DNA from: Sinonovacula constricta
Lineage: Eukaryota > Mollusca > Bivalvia > Cardiida > Solecurtidae
Length of the DNA stretch: 64,000 nucleotides
Assembly (NCBI GenBank): GCA_007844125.1
Contig: CM017570.1
Span: 51,936,609 to 52,000,608 of the forward strand
Direction: 5' to 3'
Of the stretch, positions 26,283 through 39,247 are shown piece by piece. The notes under the pieces were generated by a model. That model ran no database searches and was not told the origin of the DNA. It saw only the letters and a program-made list of their open reading frames with translations. Each line of letters begins with the position of its first letter. Within the stretch, counting starts at the first letter, position 1. The translations under genes and the position numbers were made by a program.

Positions 26283-28686
26283 ATCAAGTAACTTCACGTT
26301 ATCAAGACGCTGTCTTCACGTTATCAAGACGTTGTCTTGACGATATCAAGACGCTGTCTTCACACTATCAAGACCTTGTCTTCAAGCTATCAAGACGCTG
26401 TCTTCACCTTATCAAGACGCTGTCTTCACGTTATCAAGACGATGTCTTCACGTTATCAAGACGCTGTCTTCACGTTATCAAGACGTTGTCTTCACGCTAT
26501 CAAGACGATGTCTTCACGCTATCAGGACGCTGTCTTCACGTTATCAAGACGCTGTCTTCACGTTATCAAGACGTTGTCTTTACGATATCAAGACGCTGTC
26601 TTCACACTATCAAGACCTTGTCTTCAAGCTATCAAGACGCTGTCTTCACGTTATCAAGACGCTGTCTTCACGTTATCAAGACGCTGTCTTCACGTTATCA
26701 AGACGCTGTCTTCACGTTATCAAGACGTTGTCTTTACGTTATCAAGACGCTGTCTTCACGATATCAAGACCTTGTCTTCAAGCTATCAAGACGCTGTCTT
26801 CACGTTATCAAGACGCTGTCTTCACGTTATCAAGACGCTGTCTTCACGTTATCAAGACGCTGTCTTCACGTTATCAAGACGCTGTCTTCACGTTATCAAG
26901 ACACTGTCTTCACGCTATCAAGACGCTGTCTTCACGTTATCAAGACGTTGTCTTTACGCTATCAAGACGCTGTCTTCACGTTATCAAGACGCTGTCTTCA
27001 CGTTATCAAGACGTTGTCTTTACGATATCAAGACGCTGTCTTCACACTATCAAGACCTTGTCTTCAAGCTATCAAGACGCTGTCTTCACGTTATCAAGAC
27101 GCTGTCTTCACGCTATCAAGACGCTGTCTTCACGCTGTCAGGACTATGTATTCACGTTATCAAAGACGCCGTCTTCACGCTATCAAGACGCTGTCTTCAC
27201 GCTGTCAGGACTATGTATTCACGTTATCAAAGACGCCGTCTTCACGTTATCAAGACGCTGTCTTCACGATATCAAGACGCTGTCTTCACTTTATCAAGAC
27301 GCTGTCTTTACGCTATCAAGATGCTGTCTTCACGCTATCAAGACACTGTCTTCACGCTATCAAGACGCAGTCTTCACACTATCAAGACGCTGTCTTCACG
27401 CTATCAAGACGCTGTCTTCACGTTATCAAGACGCCGTCTTCACGCTATCAAGACACTGTCTTCACGCTATCAAGACGCTGTCTTCACGCTATCATGACGC
27501 AGTCTTCACGCTATCAAGACGCTGTCTTCACGCTATTAAGACGTTGTCTTCACGCTATCAAGACGCTGTCTTCACATTATTAAGACATAGTCTTCACGCT
27601 ATCAAGACGCTGTCTTCATGCAATAAAGACGCAGTCTTCACGCTATCAAGACGCTGTTTTCACGCTATCAAGACGCAGTCTTCACGCTATCAAGACGCTG
27701 TCTTCACGCTATTAAGACGCTGTCTTCATGCTATCAGGACGCAGTCTTCACGCTATCAAGACGCTGTCTTCACGTTATTAAGACATAGTCTTCACGCTAT
27801 CAAGACGCTGTCTTCACGCTATCAAGACGCACTCTTCACGCTATCAAGACGCTGTCTTCACGCTATCAAGACGCAGTCTTTACGCTATCAAGACGCCGTC
27901 TTCACGTTATCAAGACGCTGTCTTCGCGCTATCAAGACGCAGTCTTCACGCTATCAAGACGCAGTCTTTACGCTATCAAGACACTGTCTTCACGCTATCA
28001 AGACGCTGTCTTCACGTTATCAAGACGCAGTCTTCACGTTATCAAGACGCTGTCTTCACGCTATCAAGACGCTGTCTTCACGTTATCAAGACGTTGTCTT
28101 CACGCTATCAAGACGCTGTCTTCATGCTATCAAGACGCTGTCTTCACGCTATCAAGACGCTGTCTTCACGCTATCAAGACGCTGTCTTCACGCTATCAAG
28201 AAACTGTCTTCACGCTATCAAGACGCTGTCTTCACGCTATCAAGACGCTATCTTCACGCTATCAAGACGTTGTCTTCACGTTATCAAGTCGCCGTCTTCA
28301 CGCTATCAAAACGCAGTCTTCACGCTATCAAGACGCTGTCTTCACGCTATCAAGACGCTGTCTTCACGCTATCAAGACGCAGTCTTCACGCTATCAAGAC
28401 GCTGTCTTCACGTTATCAAAACGCAGTTTTCACGTTATCAAAACGCCGTCTTCATGCAATCAAGACGCTGTCTTCACGCTATCAAGACGTTGTCTTCATG
28501 CAATCAAGACGCTGTCTTCACGTTATCAAGACGCTGTCTTCACACTATCAAGACGATGTCTTCACGTTATTAAGACATAGTCTTCACGCTATCAAGACGC
28601 TGTCTTCACGTTATCAAGACGCCGTATTCATGCAATCAGGACGCTGTCTTTACGCTATCAAGACGCTGTCTTCACGTCTTCAAGTA
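26283..28686. repeat. 22-bp minisatellite with palindromic core, about 109 copies
   Basis: The unit joins ATCAAGACGCTGTC and TTCACGCT with a period of 22 bp. The core AAGAC-GCT-GTCTT is an inverted repeat that occurs once per unit. A compound block with ACGATATCAAGACG and AAGACCTTGTC recurs near 26340, 26582 and 27022, that is at 11 and 20 unit steps. A 67-bp block with TCAGGACTATGTATTC is doubled at 27132/27199. Long plus-strand frames (22-residue period) exist in more than one frame and are repeat artefacts. Confidence 0.95.
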
Positions 28687-29261
28687 TTACTAACTATCTT
28701 ACTGCTGAGAACTTATCTGCACGAACATTACATTTCTATAAATTATATTTGACCTTCCAGATACATACGGACTAGCCCATAATATATTTATCGCAATATA
28801 CTAGGTCTTATCCTTATACAAAGACAAATATACACGAGTTAAAACATACATCTGAAGAAATTTTAAATTGGCGAATATACCCGTGCCATAATATCTCCCT
28901 ACTAAACGACGGTGATCAAAAACTTTCCAGTTGTCTAAGCTCCCTAACCATACCACCCCTAGAGACCAGACAAGACGTGGGTCGCATGCTTAACAAGTTT
29001 AACTGTCTAACTGCTTAGGAATACAGTTTGTCTGCACGAATTCTAACTCTTACATTCGATATCTCAATAGCATTTATGCATAATCTATACACACAGGTTT
29101 TCCTGCTGTTTAAAGAGACATTTAGCAGAACGTTGTTCAAAAAGCTTAAACGATCTAGGTAAAGAGGGTTCTAAGATAAACATTATAAATCACATTTATC
29201 ATTCAATGCCGCGAATTACCAATAAAAGAAGCATATTCCATAACGCGAGAATTATTGCATT
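28687..29261. other. Intronic stretch between two arrays
   Basis: No gene recognised. It contains the CTAGAGACCAGACAAGACG segment, which is similar to 22950-22970. Confidence 0.45.
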
Positions 29262-32200
29262 GCTAACTCGACAATAAAACACTGCCGGCCTGACAATATA
29301 ACACTGCCAACCTAACAATAACACATTGCCGACCTGACAATGACACATTGCCGGCCTGACAGACACATTGCCGGCATGACACTCACACATTGCCGGCCTG
29401 ACACTGACACATTGCCGGTCTTACAGACACATTGCCGACCTGACAATGACACATTACCGGCCTGACAGACACATTGCCGGCCTGACACTGACACATTGTC
29501 GGTCTTGCAGACACATTGCCGGCCTGACACTGACACATTGCCGGTCTTACAGACACATTGCCGGCCTGACAGACACATTGCGGGCCTGACACTGACACAT
29601 TGCCGGTCTTACAGACACATTGCCGACCTGACAATGACACATTACCGGCCTGACAGACACATTGCCGGCCTGACAGACACATTACTGACCTGACAATGAC
29701 ACATTGCCGGCCCGACAGACACATTGCCGGCATGACAAACTTATTGCCGACCTGACAATAAGACATTGCCGGCCTGACAGACACATTGCCGGCCTGACAG
29801 ACACATTGCCGGCATGACAATAACACATTACCGGCCTGACAATAACACATTGCTGGCCTGACAGACAGATTGTCGGCCTGACAGACACATTGTCGGCCTC
29901 ACAGACACATTGTCGGCCTGACAGACACATTGCCGGCCTGACAATGACACATTACCGGCCTGACAGACACATTGCCGGCCTGACAGACACATTGCCGGCC
30001 TGACAGACACATTGCCGACATAACAATGACACATTGCCGACCTGATAACGACACATTGCCAACCTGACAATTACACAGTGCCGACCTGACAATAACACAG
30101 TGCCGACTGACAGACACATTGCCGGCCTGACAGACACATTACCGGCCTGACAGACACATTGCCGGCCTGACAATAACACATTGCCGACCTGACAGACACA
30201 TTACCGGCCTGACAGACACATTGCCGGCCTGACAGACACATTGCCGGCCTGACAGACACATTACCGGCCTGACAGACACATTGCCGGCCTGACAGACACA
30301 TTACCGGCCTGACAATAACACATTGCCGGCCTGACAGACACATTACCGGCCTGACAGACACATTGCCGGCCTGACAGACACATTGCCGGCCTGACAGACA
30401 CATTGCCGGCCTGACAGACACATTACCGGCCTGACAGACACATCGCCGGCCTGACAATAACACATTACCGGCCTGACAATAACACATTACCGGCCTGACA
30501 GACACATTACCGGCCTGACAGACACATTACCGGCCTGACAATAACACATTGCCGGCCTGACAGACACATTGCCGGCCTGACAGACACATTGCCGGCCTGA
30601 CAGACACATTGCCGACCTGACAGACACATTGCCGGCCTGACAGACACATTACCGGCCTGACAGACACATTGCCGGCCTGACAATAACACATTGCCGGCCT
30701 GACAATAACACATTACCGGCCTGACAGACACATTGCCGGCCTGACAGACACATTGCCGGCCTGACAGACACATTACCGGCCTGACAGACACATTACCGGC
30801 CTGACAGACACATTACCGGCCTGACAATAACACATTGCCGGCCTGACAGACACATTACCGGCCTGACAGACACATTGCCGGCCTGACAGACACATTACCG
30901 GCCTGACAGACACATTGCCGGCCTGACAGACACATTGCCGACACGACAGACACATTGCCGGCCTGACAGACACATTGCCGGCCTGACAGACACATTGCCG
31001 GCCTGACAGACACATTGCCGACCTGACAGACACATTGCCGGCCTGACAGACACATTACCGGCCTGACAGACACATTGCCGGCCTGACAATAACACATTGC
31101 CGGCCTGACAGACACATTACCGGCCTGACAGACACATTGCCGGCCTGACAGACACATTACCGGCCTGACAGACACATTGCCGGCCTGACAGACACATTAC
31201 CGGCCTGACAGACACATTGCCGGCCTGACAGACACATTGCCGGCCTGACAGACACATTGCCGACCTGACAGACACATTGCCGGCCTGACAGACACATTAC
31301 CGGCCTGACAGACACATTGCCGGCCTGACAATAACACATTGCCGGCCTGACAATAACACATTACCGGCCTGACAGACACATTACCGGCCTGACAGACACA
31401 TTGCCGGCCTGACAGACACATTACCGGCCTGACAGACACATTGCCGGCCTGACAATAACACATTGCCGACCTGACAATAACACATTGCCGGCCTGACAGA
31501 CACATTACCGGCCTGACAGACACATTGCCGGCCTGACAATAACACATTGCCGGCCTGACAATAACACATTACCGGCCTGACAGACACATTGCCGGCCTGA
31601 CAGACACATTGCCGGCCTGACAGACACATTACCGGCCTGACAGACACATTGCCGGCCTGACAATAACACATTACCGGCCTGACAGACACATTACCGGCCT
31701 GACAGACACATTGCCGGCCTGACAGACACATTGCCGGCCTGACAATAACACATTGCCGGCCTGACAATAACACATTACCGGCCTGACAGACACATTACCG
31801 GCCTGACAGACACATTACCGGCCTGACAGACACATTACCGGCCTGACAGACACATTGCCGGCCTGACAGACACATTACCGGCCTGACAGACACATTGCCG
31901 GCCTGACAGACACATTACCGGCCTGACAGACACATTGCCGGCCTGACAGACACATTGCCGACACGACAATGACACATTGCCGACCTGACAATGACACACT
32001 GCCGACATGACAATAACACATTGCCGGCCTGACAGACACATTGCCGGCCTGACAGACACATTACCGGCCTGACAGACACATTACCGGCCTGACAGACACA
32101 TTACCGGCCTGACAGACACATTGCCGGCCTGACAGACACATTACCGGCCTGACAGACACATTACCGGCCTGACAGACACATTACCGGCCTGACAGACACA

Positions 32201-35200
32201 TTGCCGGCCTGACAGACACATTACCGGCCTGACAGACACATTACTGACCTGACAATAACACATTACCGGCCTGACAGACACATTGCCGGCCTGACAGACA
32301 CATTGCCGACCTGACAATAACACATTACCGGCCTGACAGACACATTACCGGCCTGACAGACACATTGCCGGCCTGACAGACACATTGCCGGCCTGACAGA
32401 CACATTGCCGGCCTGACAGACACATTGCCGGCCTGACAGACACATTGCCGGCCTGACAGACACATTACCGGCCTGACAGACACATTACTGACCTGACAGA
32501 CACATTGCCAGCCTGACAGACACATTGCCGGCCTGACAGACACATTGCCGGCCTGACAGACACATTGCCGGCCTGACAGACACATTGCCGGCCTGACAGA
32601 CACATTGCCGGCCTGACAGACACATTGCCGGCCTGACAGACACATTACCGGCCTGACAGACACATTACTGACCTGACAGACACATTGCCGACCTGACAAT
32701 AACACATTACCGGCCTGACAGACACATTGCCGGCCTGACAGACACATTGCCGGCCTGACAGACACATTGCCGGCCTGACAATAACACATTGCCGGCCTGA
32801 CAGACACATTGCCGGCCTGACAGACACATTGCCGGCCTGACAGACACATTGCCGGCCTGACAGACACATTGCCGGCCTGACAGACACATTGCCGGCCTGA
32901 CAGACACATTACCGGCCTGACAGACACATTGCCGACCTGACAATAACACATTGCCGGCCTGACAGACACATTGCCGGCCTGACAGACACATTGCCGGCCT
33001 GACAGACACATTGCCGGCCTGACAGACACATTGCCGGCCTGACAATAACACATTACCGGCCTGACAGACACATTGCCGACCTGACAATAACACATTGCCG
33101 GCCTGACAGACACATTGCCGGCCTGACAGACACATTGCCGGCCTGACAGACACATTGCCGGCCTGACAGACACATTGCCGGCCTGACAGACACATTGCCG
33201 GCCTGACAGACACATTACCGGCCTGACAGACACATTGCCGACCTGACAATAACACATTACCGGCCTGACAGACACATTGCCGGCCTGACAGACACATTGC
33301 CGGCCTGACAGACACATTACCGGCCTGACAGACACATTGCCGGCCTGACAGACACATTGCCGGCCTGACAGACACATTACCGGCCTGACAGACACATTAC
33401 TGACCTGACAATAACACATTACCGGCCTGACAGACACATTGCCGGCCTGACAGACACATTGCCGACCTGACAATAACACATTACCGGCCTGACAGACACA
33501 TTACCGGCCTGACAGACACATTGCCGACCTGACAATAACACATTACCGGCCTGACAGACACATTACCGGCCTGACAGACACATTACCGGCCTGACAGACA
33601 CATTACCGGCCTGACAGACACATTGCCGGCCTGACAGACACATTGCCGACACGACAATGACACATTGCCGACCTGACAATGACACACTGCCGACATGACA
33701 ATAACACATTGCCGGCCTGACAGACACATTGCCGGCCTGACAGACACATTACCGGCCTGACAGACACATTGCCGACACGACAATGACACATTGCCGACCT
33801 GACAATGACACACTGCCGACATAACAATGACACATTGCCGACCTGATAACGACACATTGCCAACCTGACAATTACACAGTGCCGACCTGACAATAACACA
33901 GTGCCGACTGACAATAACACAGTGCCGACCTGACAATGACACATTGCCGGCCTGACAATAACACATTGCCGACCTGAAAGACACATAGCCGACCTGACAG
34001 ACACATTGCCGACCTGACAATAACACATTGCCGACCTGACAATAACACATTGCCGACCTGACAATAACACATTGCCGACCTGACAATAACACATTGCCGA
34101 CATGACAACAACGCATTGCCGACCTGACAGACACATAGCCGACCTGACAGACACATTGCCGACCTGACAATAACACATTGCCGACCTGACAATAACACAT
34201 TGCCGACCTGACAATAACACATTGCCGACCTGACAATAACACATTTTGACAATAACACATTGCCGACCTGACAATAACACATTGCCAACCTGACGATAAC
34301 ACATTGCCGACCTGACAGACACATTGCCGACCTGACAATAACACATTGCCGACCTGACAATAACACATTGCCGACCTGACAGACACATTGCCGACCTGAC
34401 AATAACACATTGCCGACCTGACAATAACACATTGCCGACCTGACAATAACACATTGCCGACCTGACAATAACACATTGCCAACCTGACGATAACACATTG
34501 CCGACCTGACAATAACACATTGCCGACCTGACAATAACACAGTGCCGACATGACAACAACACATTGCCGACCTGACAATAGCACAGTGCCGACATGACAA
34601 CAACACATTGCCGACCTGACAGACACATAGCCGACCTGACAGACACATTGCCGACCTGACAGACACATTGCCGACCTGACAATAACACATTGCCGACCTG
34701 ACAATAACACATTGCCAACCTGACAATAACACATTGCCGACCTGACAATAACACATTGCCGACCTGACAGACACATAACCGACCTGACAGACACATTGCC
34801 GACCTGACAATAACACATTGCCGACCTGACAATAACACAGTGCCGACATGACAACAACACATTGCCGACCTGACAATAACACAGTGCCGACATTACAACA
34901 ACGCATTGCCGACCTGACAGACACATAGCCGACCTGACAGACGCATAGCCGACCTGACAATTACACAGTGCCGACATGACAATAACACATTGCCGACATG
35001 ACAACAACACATTGCCGACCTGACAATAACACATTGCCGACCTGACGGACACATAGCCGACCTGACAGACACATTGCCGACCTGACAATAACACATTGCC
35101 GACCTGACAATAACACATTGCCGACCTGACAATAACACATTGCCGACCTGACAGACACATTGCCGGTCTTACAGACACATTGCCGACCTGACAATAACAC

Positions 35201-36990
35201 ATTGCCGACCTGACAATGACACATTGCCAACCTGACAATAACACATTGCCGACCTGACGATAACACATTGCCAACCTGACGACAACACATTGCCGACCTG
35301 ACAATAACACATTGCCAACCTGACGATAACACATTGCCAACCTGACAATAACACATTGCCGACCTGACAATAACACATTGCCGACCTGACAATAACACAT
35401 TGCCAACCTGACGATAACACATTGCCGACCTGACAATAACACATTGCCAACCTGACGATAACACATTGCCGACCTGACAATAACACATTGCCGACCTGAC
35501 GATAACACATTGCCAACCTGACGATAACACATTGCCAACCTGACGATAACACATTGCCGACCTGACAATAACACATTGCCAACCTGACAATAACACATTG
35601 CCAACCTGACGATAACACTTTGCCAACCTGACGATAACACATTGCCGACCTGACAATAACACATTGCCGACCTGACGATAACACATTGCCAACCTGACAG
35701 ACACATTGCCGGTCTTACAGACACATTGCCGACCTGACAATAACACATTGCCGACATGACAACAACACATTGCCGACCTGACAACAACACATTGTCGACC
35801 TGACGATAACACATTGCCGACCTGACAATGACACATTGTCGGTCTTACAGACACATTGCCCGTCTTACAGACACATTGCCGGTCTTACAGACACATTGCC
35901 GGTCTTACAGACACATTTCCGGCCTGACAATAACACATTGCCGGTCTTACAGACACATTGCCGACCTGACAATAACACAATGCCGGTCTTACAGACACAT
36001 TGCCCGTCTAACAGACACATTGCCGACCTGACAGACACATTGACGGCCTGACAATAACACATTGCCGGTCAGACAATAACACATTTCCGGTTTGACAATA
36101 ACACATTTCTGGTCTGACAATAACACATTGCCGGCCTGACAATAACACATTGCCGGCCTGACAGACACTTTGCCGGCCTGACAATGACACATTGCCGGCC
36201 TGACAATAACACATTGCCGACCTAACAATGACACATTGCCGGCCTGACAATAACACATTGCCGGTCTTACAGACACATTGCCGACCTAACAATGACACAT
36301 TGCCAACCTAACAATGACACATTGCCGGTCTGACAATAACACATTGGCGGCCTGACTACCACATTGCCGGCCTGACAATAACACATTGGCGGCCTGACTA
36401 CCACATTGTCGACCTGACAATGACACATTGCCGGCCTGACAATGACACATTGGCGGCCTGACAATAACACATTGCCGACCTGACAATAACACATTGCCGA
36501 CACGACAATGACACATTGCCGACCTGACAATGACACATTGGCGGCCTGACAATGACACATTGGCGGCCTGACAATGACACATTGGCGGCATGACAATGAC
36601 ACATTGCCGGCCTGACAATGACACATTGGCGGCCTGACTACCACATTGCCGGCCTGACAATGACACATTGCCGGCCTGACTACCACATTGCCGGCCTGAC
36701 AATAACACATTGGCGGCCTAACTACCACATTGCCGGCCTGACAATGACACATTGCCGGCCTGACAATGACACATTGGCGGCCTGACTACCACATTGCCGG
36801 CCTGACAATGACACATTGCCGGCCTGACTACCACATTGCCGGCCTGACAATAACACATTGCCGGCCTGACAATGACACATTGCCGGCCTGGCTATGCACA
36901 TTACCAACCTGACAATGACACGTTGCCTGCCTGACAGTGACACATTGCCGACAGGACAATGACACTTTGCCGACCTGACAATGACACAAT
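29262..36990. repeat. 7.7-kb minisatellite of mixed 20- and 22-bp units
   Basis: Units are GACAGACACATTGCCGGCCT (20 bp) and 22-bp forms in which GACAGACAC is replaced by GACAATAACAC or GACAATGACAC. I estimate about 370 units. There are three zones. About 29.3-33.6 kb is dominated by the GCCGGCCT 20-mer. About 33.9-35.8 kb is dominated by the GCCGACCT 22-mer. About 36.3-36.9 kb has GACTACCACATTG and GGCGGCC forms. Rare variant strings recur kilobases apart, showing higher-order duplication. Many minus-strand frames stay open and none is a credible gene. Confidence 0.95.
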
Positions 36991-37023
36991 TGAAATAGAG
37001 GTAATTGTCCCCATACTCCAGGA

Positions 37024-37300
37024 TTGGATTCGATTAGCTGGCATTTTACCGATACTGTGCAGCGACATTTCTATCATTATAGCACAGAGGCACTTTTGAG
37101 GTAAACCGGTGCTGAACCCGGCCGGTACATTATACTGACACCGACTAGTCAGGCGTAATGCTGTCCCCTTAGCCCCGAGCGTTAGGAGGGAAGCCACTAC
37201 TACCGACTTTGAAGTCTTTGGTTTGACCCGGCCGGGGTTTGAACCCACGACCTCCCGATCCGCAAGCCGACGCTCTTCCACCCGAGCTATAGTGGCCGGT
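37024..37300 (-). mobile_element. tRNA-derived SINE with 13-bp target-site duplication
   Basis: On the minus strand it begins CCGGCCACTATAGCTCGGG (A box region), then GTGGGTTCAAACCCC (B box). The body contains CTAAGGGGACAGCATTACG and GAAATGTCGCTGCAC, and it ends AATCGAATCCAATCC. The direct repeat CCATACTCCAGGA flanks it (37011-37023 and 37301-37313). Its last three bases may belong to the SINE end. It was inserted just outside the right edge of the 29-37 kb array. Confidence 0.88.
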
Positions 37301-37313
37301 CCATACTCCAGGA

Positions 37314-38460
37314 CAAGCGTAGAATATATGATGTCACTAAATTTGCGTTAAAACATTTTAAGGAATTAAATTACAGCAATTACGATTCAAAGAAACAAAT
37401 ACAAAATATAGTTTTATACAATTAAGGATGAATTAAAAAGAAGAACAATGTATTAATAAGTATAGTTATGCAAATACAGCATATTTGTTTAAAGTTATAT
37501 TAAGTACGAATGGTGGAGATTTCCCGTAGAAATCGTTAATAAGTTACGTTGGTGCGGAATATGCATAAAAGGCATATTTCCGTCAATTGATTTTATTCGA
37601 AAAGAAATGACATAATAACTGTTCAATGAAAAGCACTAAATTCAATACCATATGATATAATACGCAAACTTAATAGTAATATGGTCCTTTGTCTTAATCT
37701 CGTTCAAAACATTTTCCTGTTTGTGTATACTGTGTAATATCACTATAAAAATATTCCTACAACCCGGCTCTAGGGCAAGTCACCTTAGATCGCGACTCTC
37801 CTGGAAATGCAGTCAAATACCTGGTTTTTATTACTTAGTTGGCAACTTAAACTGAGCATCGTTTTTTTTAGTTTCTCGGTAATAAACAGATTTTCAAGTA
37901 AAATGTGACTCATCCATATTAGTATCGCCTTGATAAAAACAAAATGTATTTTGTGAACTAAAATTTAAAAGGAAGCCTTTAAGGTTTGGACTATTTTTTT
38001 TATTTCTTGTTTTTACCATACAAGTTCCCACGAAATGCTGTTTATTTGTCTCCTACAGCTATGTGAAAAATAAAGCATACATCCACGCTTGTCATTACAA
38101 AAATATATTTCTTATCCGAGCCACGCTACACAGTTAGCTATTTTAAAACCGCCAGACCACTAATTTTTGAGATCACGTGACATGTTCATCCGGGTTATTA
38201 GCTCTGACGTCAATATCTATTTTAGATGAAATCCCCATCGCGCTTATTTATAGCTTTGAAAAGAAAGGACATTTACCGCGATATATTTTACGATTTGCAG
38301 TATATAACAATTGAGATGGTCTTATAAAAAGCTTTTACTTAAAGTAAAGTATGAGTCTATGTAAGATTAATGCCCAAATTCCCCAGAAAACTGGTAAGGT
38401 GTTGTTGCATGAACTAATCGTATGCAAACTGTCGGATTCCACCTTTAATGTGGTGTTTTT
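37314..38460. other. AT-rich intronic stretch
   Basis: No gene recognised. It holds block 1 of the dispersed repeat (37879-37938) and the 522-bp segment that separates it from block 2. Confidence 0.5.
37879..37938. repeat. Dispersed repeat, copy B block 1
   Basis: Matches 25451-25510 through AAATGTGACTCA, CCATA and AGTATCGCCTTGAT. It lies 522 bp before block 2. Confidence 0.7.
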
Positions 38461-38639
38461 CGGAAGAATTCTCACACCAGTAAGGTTATAAATATAGCGC
38501 CATGGAAGTGGTTGAAACATGGGGGTCTCGTATATGACAGTGTACTTCAAGCTTACTGTATAGGGCTTCCTTGGCATTATCTACAGTGGACGTTACAAGT
38601 CTTCCTGTGAAAGTGACACCCGGTCGTCTTGTATCGATG
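38461..38639. repeat. Dispersed repeat, copy B block 2
   Basis: A 179-bp match to 25537-25715 with about ten mismatches and no length change. It starts at CGGAAGAATTCTC and ends at GTATCGATG. Confidence 0.88.
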
Positions 38640-38666
38640 CTAACCTAGATATCTTGAATTTTGAGA

Positions 38667-38670
<4 letters not shown>

Positions 38671-38718
<48 letters not shown>

Positions 38719-38743
38719 GTTTGTAGTAGTAGTAGTAGTTGTA

Positions 38744-38840
<97 letters not shown>

Positions 38841-38900
38841 GGGTGGTAGTAGTAATAGTAGTAGTAGTAGTAGTGGTGGTGGTGTTAGTAGTAGTAGTAT
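38671..38900. repeat. (ATT)n then (GTA)n microsatellite
   Basis: About sixteen ATT triplets are followed by some sixty GTA triplets with occasional TTG, AAG and GTG changes. The run ends exactly at the SINE 3' end. Confidence 0.95.
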
Positions 38901-39156
38901 GGATTTGATTTTGGATTTTGCCGGCATTTTTGCCGATAGTGTGCAGCGACATTTCTATAATTATAGCACAGGGGCACTGTGGTGCCCAGGGACTGAACCC
39001 GGCCGGTCCATTACACTGACACCAACGAGTCAGGCGTAATGCTGTCCCCTTAGCCCCGAGCGTTAGGAGGGAAGCCACTACTACCAACTTTGAAGTCTTT
39101 GGTTTGACCCGGTCGGGGTTTAAACCTGCGACTTCCCGATCCGCAAGCCGACGCTC
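38901..39156 (-). mobile_element. 5'-truncated tRNA-SINE between two trinucleotide repeats
   Basis: Same family as 37024-37300: shared CGGCTTGCGGATCGGGA, CTAAGGGGACAGCATTACG and GAAATGTCGCTGCAC. On the minus strand it starts at GAGCGTCGG, so about 30 nt of the tRNA part, including most of the A box, are missing. It ends in AAAATCAAATCC followed directly by (TAC)n. Both sides are TAG/TAC trinucleotide runs. Confidence 0.88.
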
Positions 39157-39182
39157 GTAGTAGTGATAGTAGTAGTAGTAGT

Positions 39183-39236
<54 letters not shown>

Positions 39237-39247
39237 ATAATAATAGT
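39157..39247. repeat. (TAG)n/(CAG)n microsatellite
   Basis: TAG triplets, then a run of about eight CAG triplets, then TAG again, passing into TAA. It mirrors the microsatellite on the other side of the SINE. Confidence 0.93.

Noticed and set aside
26225..28752. Plus-strand frames of 390-670 codons rich in SRRCLHVIKTLSSRYQD
   Set aside because: Period of 22 residues from a 22-bp unit read three times; several overlapping phases are open. No domain.
29262..36990. Cys-rich minus-strand frames (NVSVRPAMCLSGRQCVCQAG-like), superficially like a secreted repeat protein
   Set aside because: They start and stop wherever 20- and 22-bp units alternate, overlap in all three phases, and lack signal peptides or family motifs.
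38593..39087. Poly-Thr/Asn and poly-Leu frames
   Set aside because: Direct translations of (ATT)n and (GTA)n microsatellites joined to SINE sequence.
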